Source of the DNA: Hygrophila difformis
Taxonomy: Eukaryota; Streptophyta; Magnoliopsida; Lamiales; Acanthaceae
Direction: 5' to 3'
Length of the DNA: 64,000 nucleotides
Assembly (NCBI GenBank): GCA_030278955.1
Contig: JAOANR010000014.1
Span: forward strand, 41,491,453-41,555,452
The position numbers were made by a program, and so were the translations under genes. Below are positions 48,165 through 59,110 of the stretch, in pieces; position 1 is the stretch's first letter, and the number at the start of each line of letters is the position of its first letter. The notes under the pieces are model-generated. The model had not been told where the DNA came from and ran no database searches. It was given only the letters and a program-made list of their open reading frames with translations.

Positions 48165-49369
48165 CTACCAAAAAAATCAAGATGAAATTGTTAAGCACTT
48201 TGAGTTGAGAAATCAAGATAACCTCAGTCTTTTCCCAGTAAAACAATATTCTCTTAGATTCCACCAAATAAAGATACAAAGAGTGAGTCTCATCTTGCAA
48301 AAACATAAAAGCACTTTGGGTGTAATGCGTAAAAACTGGTAATGCTAGGGTGCTTAATGGGTATAGGAAAAAAAAAAAAAAAAAAAAAAAACTGTCAACT
48401 TACTGTGCATGCAATATTTTTCTCTAACACTATGTATTTTGAATGAAGGAATTAAAAGACCATTAATTAATACTTCCCCCGTTTCTTAAAAATTGCTACG
48501 GACCCACAATGCACGCAGTCCAATATACATTTTAAACTAATAATAACTCAAATTTGGTATAAGTAAAAATTCTAAAAGATTGATATTTAAAATCTACACG
48601 ATGACACGAATCTAACAAAATCTCACTTGGCTATACTTTAACTTGTATAACTATGATAAAACTTTAAGACAATGTGTGTATGTGAACAGTAGTATTTTTC
48701 AACATGTTGCAAATAAAAAGAAACGGATGGAGTATACATTCGGCGCATTAGGAAGTAAGATTAGGTTGGTGAGACTAGAATCATTTACACATTTTGTCCA
48801 TACCATTGATGTGGTTTAGAAGACCGCACAACTGATCACACAAGTCCCATGACCCTTTGACTAGTGAATGAATTAGTGTAGTTACTTCTAACTTCCCATT
48901 ATTATTCAAAATAATCCTATTTGGTGATTAATATCAACTGTAAACTAAACATAGTGTGAATGGTTACACCATAATGGGATTATTACGCTTGGAATTAGCA
49001 TGTTTATGCCAGACATTATGTTCACTACTAACCATCGTCAAGTAAACAAATGATTAGGGTTTTAATTAACCAATAACCTAATCCTTTCAAGTAAAAATAT
49101 GGTTTAAGAATCTCTCCTCCTTTTTCAAAACTAAGTGAAAATTGCCTGTTTTATTTACTTATTTATTTATTTACACGATTACGCATTCACACGTACACTG
49201 GATACCAAGTTAGCTGTTTTTACATGAATGAATGACAGAATGAGTTATTCTATGTTCTGTCTACTAAACAATAATATCTACTACATATACAGTGACAGGG
49301 AAATCAGCATGTTTTTCAGGAATTTGAAACAAAACTTAAAGGTGACAAAATGATTTACCCATGGCATAC
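48165..49369 (-). other. intron of transporter pseudogene
   Basis: No coding sequence was recognised. The intron contains an A24 run (about 48368-48391), a 264-bp MITE and, at 48999-49003, the CATGT word that marks the left breakpoint of the 7.3-kb tandem duplication. Confidence 0.6.
48471..48734. mobile_element. mariner/Stowaway-like MITE
   Basis: The ends are TACTTCCCCCGTTTCTTAAA and, inverted, TACTCCATCCGTTTCTTTTT, the CTCCxTCCGTTTCTT type of inverted repeat with a TA at each edge. 264 bp, AT-rich, no gene. It lies inside an intron of the transporter pseudogene. Confidence 0.7.
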
Positions 49370-49608
49370 CCAAGCAATAGAAAGCTTCAAGAATAGTTCC
49401 AAGAGTCCAAAATGCTGAAAACACTACCATCCAAGTGCCTCTATTCGCAGAAGGAATAAATTCTAGAAACCAGGAAGAAAGAACAGGACCTCCTCCTAAG
49501 CCAACACCAACTAACCCACGAAGAATGACAAGTAATGTGTAATTGGGGGCAAATGCACTAAGGAAGCCAGCTCCAGCAGTAATAATAGCAGTGACTAGAA
49601 ATCCTCTC

Positions 49609-50800
49609 CTGAACAATTTTTTTTAAAGTATATTAGCAATTAAAAGAAGGAAAACAAATTGATCCACATTTGAGAAAAAGAAGAAATGTATACACTGCAC
49701 ATGGTGCAGGTCAGCCATTCAAATGAATTATTCAGCCATGCAGGATTGGCCAACTTCCATGCAGTGACATTCTCCACCCGGATTTGTACTCAAATGCAGT
49801 AAACAATTTGGTTGAAATATAACACAATAAAATATATGCATTATTAAAGAATATTAATGTACTCCAATTTCATTTACCTCTTTCTTGGAAAAAAGGCAAA
49901 ATATGAGACAAGTGAATACAATGATACCCGTAGACTATCGAATTTCCAAATAAATCTACAAAGCTAAGAATGATTGGAGAACTTTCACCATAGATTTATC
50001 GTATGCAGGAAAGAGCATCCACCCAGACAATGAAGGTAAATGAAATATGTAGATTATCTATTGACAATAAAGGCAGGAGTAGATGATATGATGGAACAAG
50101 TACTACCCAATGACAATTAAGTAAGATTTCAGGCTTCCAGATGATCAACCACTCCTGCCTTTATTGTTCAAGTGGTTCACTCTATCGCTTTTCCCTCTCA
50201 TTCTTGTCTTAGTCCATGGGACAGTTTTGTGACAATTGGACAACATAAGGCTATGGATTTAGCAAGATGGATGAGAACAGGAAAGCAAAGCCATGGAGGA
50301 GGCCATGCAGATGAGTCAAATTTAGTAGATTAGAGTAAGAATTGAAGGGCTTGATAGGCCAAGTGTGACAAGTGAGTTCAAACCTGTAGTCTACCCATAT
50401 ATAAATGGATCATTTGATATCCAACCCAGCCTTTTCATTGACCATCATGAACTACAATATCAAAGGTATTCTATTATGTCTGATATAGCTGAGGTTTTAT
50501 GCAATGAAGTTGCAGATTTAAAACCAGGTATCTTCCTGATCGTGTCACTATGTCAGATCCCATTCCAGCAGCCCTTGGTTTGGTAATGTTCTTTGTATTA
50601 AAAGAAGCTCAAGCGCGAGGGAAGAATAGGGATATTCCCAGCATAATACGATAGCATTCCTAGTTTCACAATCAATGGTCCAAATGGGCAATAAGACCAA
50701 AAAAATTCTTACATGGTTTGCCTCACTCTCATCACATTACCAATGTGACAGTTGTTTTAAAGCTCTAGTCTAGACATTATTGAAATGGAACTTTCACTAT
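49609..50800. other. unassigned sequence upstream of transporter exon
   Basis: No exon was recognised. It is probably an intron of the transporter pseudogene. A 73-codon plus-strand frame (50365-50586) has no family resemblance. ACTCCTGCCTTTATTGT (near 50151) is the inverse of ACAATAAAGGCAGGAGT (near 50065), a short hairpin-like pair. The same sequence occurs at 56931-58122. Confidence 0.5.
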
Positions 50801-50805
50801 GGACC

Positions 50806-51675
50806 TGTTAACATAGCAAAAATATATTAAGCCCAATGGAGTTGCTCGTCTAAATAAATTAGCCCAATTGGGTAAAATATATCCGGAAGAGGGAGGCCGC
50901 GTAGACACAGCCCGGAAGAGGGAGGCCGCGTAGACACAGCCCGGAAGAGGGAGGCCGCGTAGACAGCCCGGAAGAGGGAGGCCGCGTAGACACAGCCCGG
51001 AAGAGGGAGGCCGCGTAGACACAGCCCGGGAGAGGGAGGCACAGCCCGGGAGAGGGAGGCCGCGTAGACACAGCCCGGGAGAGGGAGGCCGCGTAGACAC
51101 AGCCCGGAAGAGGGAGGCCGTCTGTAAGGGTGGAGGCCATGGAGGCCCAAAGAGATGGTGGAGGCCGTCCATAAGAATGGAGGCCGTCTGTAAGGGTGGA
51201 GGCCATGAAGGCCCAAAGAGATGGTGGAGGCCGTCCGTAAGAATGGAGGTCGTCCTTTAAGGATGGAGGCCCAGAAAAGTTGGGTTTAGGGTTCAGGATG
51301 GAGGCCGTCTTGGAGGCCGCCTTTAATGAAGCTGTGTCGAGATCAGGATGGAGGCCTCATGTAAGGAAACATATCAAGGCAAGATACTGTATAAGGAAAC
51401 AAATCCAGACAGATCATGGAGTGAAGATCCATCACCCCTATATATATGCGATGCGGTACCACTTGCGAGGGGGCTCCAATTCTTCTCAAGAAGCCGTCTT
51501 TATTTTTCTTTACTTTCTTTATTGCTTTCCTGCACTTTACAGCTTTCAGTACTTTTCGATTCCTTTACAGTTTTCCCTTTCAATTCCTGTAATCTTTCCT
51601 CCATTTTTCTTGTAATCCTTCCTCTAAGTTCATCAATAAAAGAGAAATCTTTTCTCCCAAATTTCACCGTTAACA
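50806..51675 (+). repeat. 5' LTR of gag-only element, copy 1
   Basis: 870 bp. It contains nine minisatellite units (50881-51120), GGAGGCC-rich sequence, a TATATATA at about 51440, and an AATAAA-containing A/T-rich 3' part (CATCAATAAAAGAGAAATC near 51630) suitable for polyadenylation. It carries C at the GAGTTGCTCG position and GGAGGTCGTCC, where the 3' LTR has T and C. Confidence 0.85.
50881..51120. repeat. 27/29-bp minisatellite in 5' LTR, copy 1
   Basis: Unit CCCGGAAGAGGGAGGCCGCG followed by TAGACACAG (29 bp) or TAGACAG (27 bp). Nine units, one of them shortened to 20 bp. The long minus-strand frames over it are repeat translations. Confidence 0.9.
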
Positions 51676-51781
51676 AATTGGCACGCCCAGTGGGACACGA
51701 GTGAAAAACCATATCCGCTTAGGGTTTATACGTCCCAAATCTGAAAGGTTAGCAAGCAATTTTACTCAGAAATTTGAAGGA

Positions 51782-53377
51782 ATGTCTCTACATGAAAAGA
51801 TGCCACTTAGAGCGCCTACCGATGAAGCGGTAGAAAGCACCTCTCAATCGCAACAGGGTATAATGCAAACTCCTGTACTGTCCGAGCAAGTGCGGCTATC
51901 GATGACTGAATCGATGGCCGAGTTCATGCCTTTATTACCAAAGCACTTAGTGGATGTGTTGCGGTCTGCCATGGCCGACCAAGCAGATAGAATTTGCAGT
52001 TCCTTGCGTACTCAGCAAGATAGACCTGTTCCTGCAAACGACATGAATGTACCGTACAGTCTCTCATGCCCGAGGCCGACAGACGGCCAACAGAGGGTTT
52101 GGGGAGCCACATATGGCCAGTCGCCACTCCCGGAGCCCGGAAGCAGCCCGGCTAGCCTGTTTCCATTTTCACATCAGACGGCTTATTCCTTCACTCCAGC
52201 GGCACCTAGCATGCAGACCCTTGGTTATGCGGCACATCCAGTGCCGATCTATGCATCGCCAGGATATTTGATGGCCTCCAATGCTTCACACGGCTGTCCA
52301 ACGGCCTCTGATGGATCTGGCATGCCACCATGTCAAGCGGCACTCCCTGTGCCGAACGTTCTCACCACACCTTATGTGTCTAACTACTCACCAATACCGG
52401 CACTATCGCACCCTAGTTGGATGCCGCCAACGCAAAGAGGGCAGGCGGCACCACATCCATATGGAGTGGCTTCAACACCGGCCACATCTGCCACAACCGC
52501 CATGCCAGTACTGGCATCCGTACCGAAGCCTAGTTGGATACCGCCAACGCAAGGGGGGAAGGCGCTACAGCCAAATGAAAGGACTTCAACAACTGCCACA
52601 CCTCCCACAATCGCCATGCCTCCTGCACAGACACCCATGGTGTCACCCGAGTTGCTTGCGGACCTAATGCAGCAACATTTTGGAGTTCAACTAAGGCCGA
52701 TGGAGCGGCCTACATACAGGAAACCTTACCCTGATTGGGTAGACACCATGCAACCATACCCCATGGGCTTCAAGATGCCCGAGTTCACCACATTCTCAGG
52801 GGACGATGGCAAGTCAACTGTGGAGCATGTGGGCAAATTCACCTCCCAGTGTGGTGAAGCGGCGACCGATGATTGGTTGAAGTTGAGACTGTTCAGTTTA
52901 TCCCTTACTGGACCTGCCTATACGTGGTATGTATCGTTGCGGGCTAACTCAATTCAAAATTGGGACGAACTGGAGCGAGCATTCCATGGCAGATTCTATA
53001 CACCGTTGACACAAGTGAGTCTCGCAGACCTTACCAATGCCAAGCAATTTGCCGATGAGGCGGCAAGCACATTTATTAACAGACTACAGCGACTTAAGAG
53101 CCGATGCACTATGGCAATCCCTAATAGGGAGATAGTCGATATTGCGGTGGCGAATATGTTGCCAAAGTTGAAAGAACGTTTAATTATGCAGGATTCCTCT
53201 GATCTTGCCCAGCTGGCCGAGAAAGCGGCCCGCTTGGAAAATTTCCTTGAGGAACAAGATGAGAAGCGTCTACCTACACACGACACTCGTTTTGAGGAAT
53301 TAAAGCACAATAAAGAGGTAGATGAACCAAGGTTGTTCGCCAAGGCAATAACCTTGGGTAGTAAAAACCCTGGATAG
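51782..53377 (+). CDS. retrotransposon Gag protein, copy 1
   Basis: Gag forms the virus-like particle that packages element RNA. The first ATG of the open frame is 51782 (MSLHEKMPLRAP), giving 531 aa; the frame is also open upstream to a GTG at 51701 but without an ATG. Residues 1-310 are Pro/Thr/Ala-rich and contain an imperfect duplication (PSWMPPTQRGQAA and PSWIPPTQGGKAL). Residues of about 315-470 resemble the plant retrotransposon Gag domain: MPEFTTFSGDDGKSTVEHVG, LKLRLFSLSLTGPAYTWYVS, NWDELERAFHGRFY and FINRLQRLKSRC. The end is helix-rich and charged. No CCHC zinc knuckle and no Pol follow. The frame is intact, so the gene could still be expressed from the LTR. Confidence 0.9.
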   Translation: MSLHEKMPLRAPTDEAVESTSQSQQGIMQTPVLSEQVRLSMTESMAEFMPLLPKHLVDVLRSAMADQADRICSSLRTQQDRPVPANDMNVPYSLSCPRPTDGQQRVWGATYGQSPLPEPGSSPASLFPFSHQTAYSFTPAAPSMQTLGYAAHPVPIYASPGYLMASNASHGCPTASDGSGMPPCQAALPVPNVLTTPYVSNYSPIPALSHPSWMPPTQRGQAAPHPYGVASTPATSATTAMPVLASVPKPSWIPPTQGGKALQPNERTSTTATPPTIAMPPAQTPMVSPELLADLMQQHFGVQLRPMERPTYRKPYPDWVDTMQPYPMGFKMPEFTTFSGDDGKSTVEHVGKFTSQCGEAATDDWLKLRLFSLSLTGPAYTWYVSLRANSIQNWDELERAFHGRFYTPLTQVSLADLTNAKQFADEAASTFINRLQRLKSRCTMAIPNREIVDIAVANMLPKLKERLIMQDSSDLAQLAEKAARLENFLEEQDEKRLPTHDTRFEELKHNKEVDEPRLFAKAITLGSKNPG

Positions 53378-54333
53378 TGGGCCTGGGGCGCCATCGACAG
53401 CGGCCTTGGAGGCCGAGTAGTCGGTGACTGAGAATGGCGCCTGGCTGAGTATGGCGGCCCGACTGAGGATGTCACCCTGGCTGATACTCGAATGGCGACC
53501 CGGGAAGAAAAGCTGATGGAGGCCTGGAACAGACCAAGGTGGCGGCCAAGGCAACAAGTGGCGGCCTCCTTCAAGCTCTACGATGATGGCGGCCTCTTGA
53601 GAGGATGGCGGCCTCAGAGCGAATGGTGGCCTCTTAGGGATGGCGGCCTCAGAGCGAGTGGCGGCCTCCTCCAAATAGACAGGGATGACGGCCTCCGGGA
53701 ATAGGAATGGCGGCCTCCTCCAGAGAACAAGGGATGACGGCCCTCAAGCTCGAACAAGTGGCGGTCGGAGCCCTCTCCAACGGTGGCGGCTTGAAGGCAG
53801 AAACGGAGATGGTGGCCTCTCGCGAGATGATGGCAGCGGCCTCGTCGGAAAGGGGATGGCGGCCAAGGAGATGGTTGTGGCGGCCTCAGATCTCTCCAGG
53901 GGTGGCGGCCTCCAAGCTCCCTTGGTAGTGGCGGCTTCAGGTGCAGGGATGGCAACTTCCTCCTCAATAGGAGATGACGGCCTCCACAGGCAGTGATGGC
54001 GGCCTCCAGACCGAGAGGAGATGGCGGCTCTCGTGCAAGGTGGTGATGGCAGCCAAGGAAGATGCTGGTGGCGGCCAAAACAGCTCAATGGCAGCCTCGG
54101 TGGTGGCGGCCTGCTGGGGCTAAGATGGCGGCCCTCTAGGGCGAGGGTGGCGGCCTCCAGCCTTAGTGGTGGCGGCCTCCAGGCGAAGTCGGCGGCCAGA
54201 CGACACTCTGTCGACGGCGGCGGCCGGAATCCGAACGAGAAGAAGATGAAGCATGATGGGCCTCCAAACTCGAATTTATGCGCGCAAAATTGTCTTAAAA
54301 TGCTAATCAGACAAAATGCGCGAGGGGGGCATC
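53378..54333 (+). other. GGCGGCC-rich region between gag and 3' LTR, copy 1
   Basis: Nearly 1 kb in which GGCGGCCTC, GATGGCGGC and close variants recur every 20-40 bp. Frames are open on both strands for over 100 codons only because of this composition. The same GGAGGCC/GGCGGCC words dominate the LTR. It ends in the polypurine tract at about 54320-54333. Confidence 0.7.
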
Positions 54334-55257
54334 TGTTAACATAGCAAAAATATATTAAGCCCAATGGAGTTGTTCGTCTAAATAAATTAGCCCAATTGGG
54401 TAAAATATATCCGGAAGAGGGAGGCCGCGTAGACAGCCCGGAAGAGGGAGGCCGCGTAGACACAGCCCGGAAGAGGGAGGCCGCGTAGACACAGCCCGGA
54501 AGAGGGAGGCCGCGTAGACAGCCCGGAAGAGGGAGGCCGCGTAGACACAGCCCGGAAGAGGGAGGCCGCGTAGACACAGCCCGAGAGAGGGAGGCCGCGT
54601 AGACACAGCCCGGGAGAGGGAGGCCGCGTAGACACAGCCCGGAAGAGGGAGGCCGTCTGTAAGGGTGGAGGCCATGGAGGCCCAAAGAGATGGTGGAGGC
54701 CGTCTGTAAGGGTGGAGGCCATGGAGGCCCAAAGAGATGGTGGAGGCCGTCCATAAGAATGGAGGCCGTCTGTAAGGGTGGAGGCCATGAAGGCCCAAAG
54801 AGATGGTGGAGGCCGTCCGTAAGAATGGAGGCCGTCCTTTAAGGATGGAGGCCCAGAAAAGTTGGGTTTAGGGTTCAGGATGGAGGCCGTCTTGGAGGCC
54901 GCCTTTAATGAAGCTGTGTCGAGATCAGGATGGAGGCCTCATGTAAGGAAACATATCAAGGCAAGATACTGTATAAGGAAACAAATCCAGACAGATCATG
55001 GAGTGAAGATCCATCACCCCTATATATATGCGATGCGGTACCACTTGCGAGGGGGCTCCAATTCTTCTCAAGAAGCCGTCTTTATTTTTCTTTACTTTCT
55101 TTATTGCTTTCCTGCACTTTACAGCTTTCAGTACTTTTCGATTCCTTTACAGTTTTCCCTTTCAATTCCTGTAATCTTTCCTCCATTTTTCTTGTAATCC
55201 TTCCTCTAAGTTCATCAATAAAAGAGAAATCTTTTCTCCCAAATTTCACCGTTAACA
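54334..55257 (+). repeat. 3' LTR of gag-only element, copy 1
   Basis: 924 bp. It has nine minisatellite units (about 54410-54655) and one extra copy of a 47-bp GGTGGAGGCC block compared with the 5' LTR, which explains the length difference. It is followed by GGACC. Confidence 0.85.
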
Positions 55258-55262
55258 GGACC

Positions 55263-55634
55263 TTTTTACCTATACAAGTCTTCTTTATATCCTTGCCAAA
55301 GCCTTAGCTGAAGGGCCCTTACACTTGAACTCTCTCAGATGTAGCAGGAAAAAGAATAAAAATAAATTAAAATAAAAATACAAAGATCTACTTCAACATC
55401 TATTGTATCATGTTATCATTCTTTATTTTTTATTTAGTTAATAGATGGTTTAATTTCCTTGTAAATTAAATTGAATGTTTTTGTTTCCTTTAACCTATAT
55501 TGTACTCCCTGACATATAGGTTCTCAATCTTTAAATAAGAAAAGATTGAGAAGTTCCCCTCACACTTCCTGCTATATATAAGCACTAATTATGATATTAA
55601 ATTTTTCTTTACTATTCAATTCAATAAAAGTACA
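55263..55634. other. AT-rich flank between LTR element and MITE, copy 1
   Basis: No gene was seen. Contains CAATCTTTAAATAAGAAAAG and TATATATAAGCACTAATTAT. The same sequence occurs at 62763-63134. Confidence 0.5.
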
Positions 55635-56323
55635 TACTTCCTCCATCCCATGTAAGATGGAACATTGGGTCGATGACACAGTATATTATGCAAAAGCAGT
55701 CATGGATTTAATTGTATAGATTTGTATGGTGTGATGGTACGTGTTGAGATTTTATTTAATTTATTTATTGGTATGGTATGATGGTCATGAGAGGGAATTT
55801 ATTGGTGAGAGAATTTGAAAGTTCAATTGATTTATTTATTAGTGTGATGTGATGGTAGTGGGTTTGTCTTTATGTTAGTGCGTTTAATTTTTTTAAAAAA
55901 AATATTACTTATAGAAACCTTTCATCTGGTGGGAATAGGGGTGGGTCGCTATATACCGCGATACCGGTATATACCGCAATACCGATATGATGGTATATAG
56001 AGAATGTTCGGTATGTCGGTATATACCGCAATATCGGTATGTCGGTATGTAGCGAATGTTCGGTATGTCGGTATATACCGTGATACCGGTATGTACCGAA
56101 GGTTCGGTACGGTAACGGTATACCGCGGTATCAAATAATTTATACTGTTACCGTACCGAAATCTTACGGTACGGTATGTATACCGTACCGAAAATTACGG
56201 CATACCGAAAATTTCGGTATTCTCGATATTTTTTCGGTACGATATGTGCGGTATGCGGTATATTCGGTATTTTTTCCCAGCCTAGGGGGGAAAACCCAAA
56301 AAAGAAAACTTTTCATCTTACAT
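55635..56323. mobile_element. mariner-like MITE truncated at duplication junction, with nested hAT MITE
   Basis: The left end TACTTCCTCCATCCCATGTA matches the complete copy at 63135. The right terminal repeat is cut after CATCTTACATGT, where unit 2 of the duplication begins. Nested inside at 55936-56284 is a GGTATACCG-rich element with hAT-type ends. Confidence 0.7.
55936..56284. mobile_element. hAT-type MITE (copy 1)
   Basis: The ends are TAGGGGTGGG and (inverted) TAGGCTGGG, flanked by GGTGGGAA and GGGGGGAA, a 7-of-8 match for the 8-bp duplication typical of hAT elements. The interior is made of GGTATACCG, TACCGTACCG and GGTATGTCGGTAT words, many palindromic. No gene. Confidence 0.65.
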
Positions 56324-56691
56324 GTTTATGCCAGACATTATGTTCACTACTAACCATCGTCAAGTAAACAAATGATTAGGGTTTTAATTAACCAATAACC
56401 TAATCCTTTCAAGTAAAAATATGGTTTAAGAATCTCTCCTCCTTTTTCAAAACTAAGTGAAAATTGCCTGTTTTATTTACTTATTTATTTATTTACACGA
56501 TTACGCATTCACACGTACACTGGATACCAAGTTAGCTGTTTTTACATGAATGAATGACAGAATGAGTTATTCTATGTTCTGTCTACTAAACAATAATATC
56601 TACTACATATACAGTGACAGGGAAATCAGCATGTTTTTCAGGAATTTGAAACAAAACTTAAAGGTGACAAAATGATTTACCCATGGCATAC

Positions 56692-56930
56692 CCAAGCAAT
56701 AGAAAGCTTCAAGAATAGTTCCAAGAGTCCAAAATGCTGAAAACACTACCATCCAAGTGCCTCTATTCGCAGAAGGAATAAATTCTAGAAACCAGGAAGA
56801 AAGAACAGGACCTCCTCCTAAGCCAACACCAACTAACCCACGAAGAATGACAAGTAATGTGTAATTGGGGGCAAATGCACTAAGGAAGCCAGCTCCAGCA
56901 GTAATAATAGCAGTGACTAGAAATCCTCTC
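56692..56930 (-). pseudogene. OCT7: duplicated OCT7/NiaP-type exon
   Basis: Same sequence as 49370-49608 (RRGFLVTAIITAGAGFLSAF to TLGTILEA), including the extra T that shifts the frame after LEA and the same GT donor after TTGG. The lesion therefore predates the duplication. If the locus were transcribed on the minus strand this exon would occur twice in a row. Confidence 0.85.
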
Positions 56931-58122
56931 CTGAACAATTTTTTTTAAAGTATATTAGCAATTAAAAGAAGGAAAACAAATTGATCCACATTTGAGAAAA
57001 AGAAGAAATGTATACACTGCACATGGTGCAGGTCAGCCATTCAAATGAATTATTCAGCCATGCAGGATTGGCCAACTTCCATGCAGTGACATTCTCCACC
57101 CGGATTTGTACTCAAATGCAGTAAACAATTTGGTTGAAATATAACACAATAAAATATATGCATTATTAAAGAATATTAATGTACTCCAATTTCATTTACC
57201 TCTTTCTTGGAAAAAAGGCAAAATATGAGACAAGTGAATACAATGATACCCGTAGACTATCGAATTTCCAAATAAATCTACAAAGCTAAGAATGATTGGA
57301 GAACTTTCACCATAGATTTATCGTATGCAGGAAAGAGCATCCACCCAGACAATGAAGGTAAATGAAATATGTAGATTATCTATTGACAATAAAGGCAGGA
57401 GTAGATGATATGATGGAACAAGTACTACCCAATGACAATTAAGTAAGATTTCAGGCTTCCAGATGATCAACCACTCCTGCCTTTATTGTTCAAGTGGTTC
57501 ACTCTATCGCTTTTCCCTCTCATTCTTGTCTTAGTCCATGGGACAGTTTTGTGACAATTGGACAACATAAGGCTATGGATTTAGCAAGATGGATGAGAAC
57601 AGGAAAGCAAAGCCATGGAGGAGGCCATGCAGATGAGTCAAATTTAGTAGATTAGAGTAAGAATTGAAGGGCTTGATAGGCCAAGTGTGACAAGTGAGTT
57701 CAAACCTGTAGTCTACCCATATATAAATGGATCATTTGATATCCAACCCAGCCTTTTCATTGACCATCATGAACTACAATATCAAAGGTATTCTATTATG
57801 TCTGATATAGCTGAGGTTTTATGCAATGAAGTTGCAGATTTAAAACCAGGTATCTTCCTGATCGTGTCACTATGTCAGATCCCATTCCAGCAGCCCTTGG
57901 TTTGGTAATGTTCTTTGTATTAAAAGAAGCTCAAGCGCGAGGGAAGAATAGGGATATTCCCAGCATAATACGATAGCATTCCTAGTTTCACAATCAATGG
58001 TCCAAAAGGGCAATAAGACCAAAAAAATTCTTACATGGTTTGCCTCACTCTCATCACATTACCAATGTGACAGTTGTTTTAAAGCTCTAGTCTAGACATT
58101 ATTGAAATGGAACTTTCACTAT
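56931..58122. other. unassigned sequence, duplicate of 49609-50800
   Basis: Same content as the first copy, with single-base changes such as CCAAAAGGGC near 58003, where unit 1 has CCAAATGGGC. No gene was recognised. Confidence 0.5.
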
Positions 58123-58127
58123 GGACC

Positions 58128-59004
58128 TGTTAACATAGCAAAAATATATTAAGCCCAATGGAGTTGCTCGTTTAAATAAATTAGCCCAATTGGGTAAAAT
58201 ATATCCGGAAGAGGGAGGCCGCGTAGACAGCCCGGAAGAGGGAGGCCGCGTAGACACAGCCCGGAAGAGGGAGGCCGCGTAGACACAGCCCGGAAGAGGG
58301 AGGCCGCGTAGACAGCCCGGAAGAGGGAGGCCGCGTAGACACAGCCCGGAAGAGGGAGGCCGCGTAGACACAGCCCGGGAGAGGGAGGCCGCGTAGACAC
58401 AGCCCGGAAGAGGGAGGCCGCGTAGACACAGCCCGGAAGAGGGAGGCCGTCTGTAAGGGTGGAGGCCATGGAGGCCCAAAGAGATGGTGGAGGCCGTCCA
58501 TAAGAATGGAGGCCGTCTGTAAGGGTGGAGGCCATGAAGGCCCAAAGAGATGGTGGAGGCCGTCCGTAAGAATGGAGGTCGTCCTTTAAGGATGGAGGCC
58601 CAGAAAAGTTGGGTTTAGGGTTCAGGATGGAGGCCGTCTTGGAGGCCGCCTTTAATGAAGCTGTGTCGAGATCAGGATGGAGGCCTCATGTAAGGAAACA
58701 TATCAAGGCAAGATACTGTATAAGGAAACAAATCCAGACAGATCATGGAGTGAAGATCCATCACCCCTATATATATGCGATGCGGTACCACTTGCGAGGG
58801 GGCTCCAATTCTTCTCAAGAAGCCGTCTTTATTTTTCTTTACTTTCTTTATTGCTTTCCTGCACTTTACAGCTTTCAGTACTTTTCGATTCCTTTACAGT
58901 TTTCCCTTTCAATTCCTGTAATCTTTCCTCCATTTTTCTTGTAATCCTTCCTCTAAGTTCATCAATAAAAGAGAAATCTTTTCTCCCAAATTTCACCGTT
59001 AACA
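58128..59004 (+). repeat. 5' LTR of gag-only element, copy 2
   Basis: 877 bp with nine full minisatellite units (58203-58450). It lacks the 20-bp shortened unit of the copy 1 5' LTR, and its 27/29-bp pattern more nearly follows that of a 3' LTR. It keeps the 5'-type bases GAGTTGCTCG and GGAGGTCGTCC. Confidence 0.85.
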
Positions 59005-59110
59005 AATTGGCACGCCCAGTGGGACACGAGTGAAAAACCATATCCGCTTAGGGTTTATACGTCCCAAATCTGAAAGGTTAGCAAGCAATTTTACTCAGAA
59101 ATTTGAAGGA

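Larger units (their letters stand above)
46889..49608 (-). pseudogene. OCT7: OCT7/NiaP-type MFS transporter pseudogene, 3' exons
   Basis: The plant organic cation/carnitine transporter 7 (NiaP-like, SV2-related) family are 12-helix major facilitator proteins. Four exons are readable: 49370-49608 (RRGFLVTAIITAGAGFLSAF, GLGGGPVLSSWFLEFIP, RGTWMVVFSAFWTLGT), 47595-48164 (MPRLGW, MTPESPRYLCMKGRKIEALA, ISYRDVFITSFA), 47292-47494 (FPGLVLSAATVDKLGRKLSM, LLFGARICISGTFTIDYIYA) and 46889-47137 (IYPTSIRSTGVGVASYVGRI, then LFPFETKGIELSN to the stop). Intron borders are GT/AG and phases fit. There are four disabling lesions: an extra T near 49388, a 2-base loss near 48015 (VLE to LARVNRR), an extra T near 47841, and a TAA at LLSP-stop-LIRS near 47775. 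The N-terminal exons are not in the window. The 49370-49608 exon has a second copy at 56692-56930. Confidence 0.82.
50806..55257 (+). mobile_element. gag-only LTR retrotransposon, copy 1
   Basis: LTRs at 50806-51675 and 54334-55257 begin TGTTAACATAGC and end CCGTTAACA. GGACC flanks the element (50801-50805 and 55258-55262). Directly after the left LTR, TGGCACGCCCAGTGGGAC (51679-51696) is the probable primer-binding site; I could not assign its tRNA. GCGAGGGGGGCATC just before the right LTR is the polypurine tract. One Gag frame is present and nothing resembling protease, reverse transcriptase, RNase H or integrase. The 950 bp after gag are GGCGGCC-rich and non-coding. Replication would need Pol from another element. 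Confidence 0.88.
48999..56323. repeat. tandem segmental duplication, unit 1
   Basis: The sequence from 49003 on (TTTATGCCAGACATTATG) recurs from 56325 on, at a constant offset of 7322 bp that grows to 7329 and then 7500 bp by changes in minisatellite copy number. It contains one transporter exon, about 1.2 kb of flank, a complete gag-only LTR element with its target duplications, and most of a MITE. Confidence 0.92.

Noticed and set aside
50365..50586. 73-codon frame kept in both duplication units
   Set aside because: Identity is explained by the recent segmental duplication; no family resemblance and it lies antisense in the probable transporter intron.
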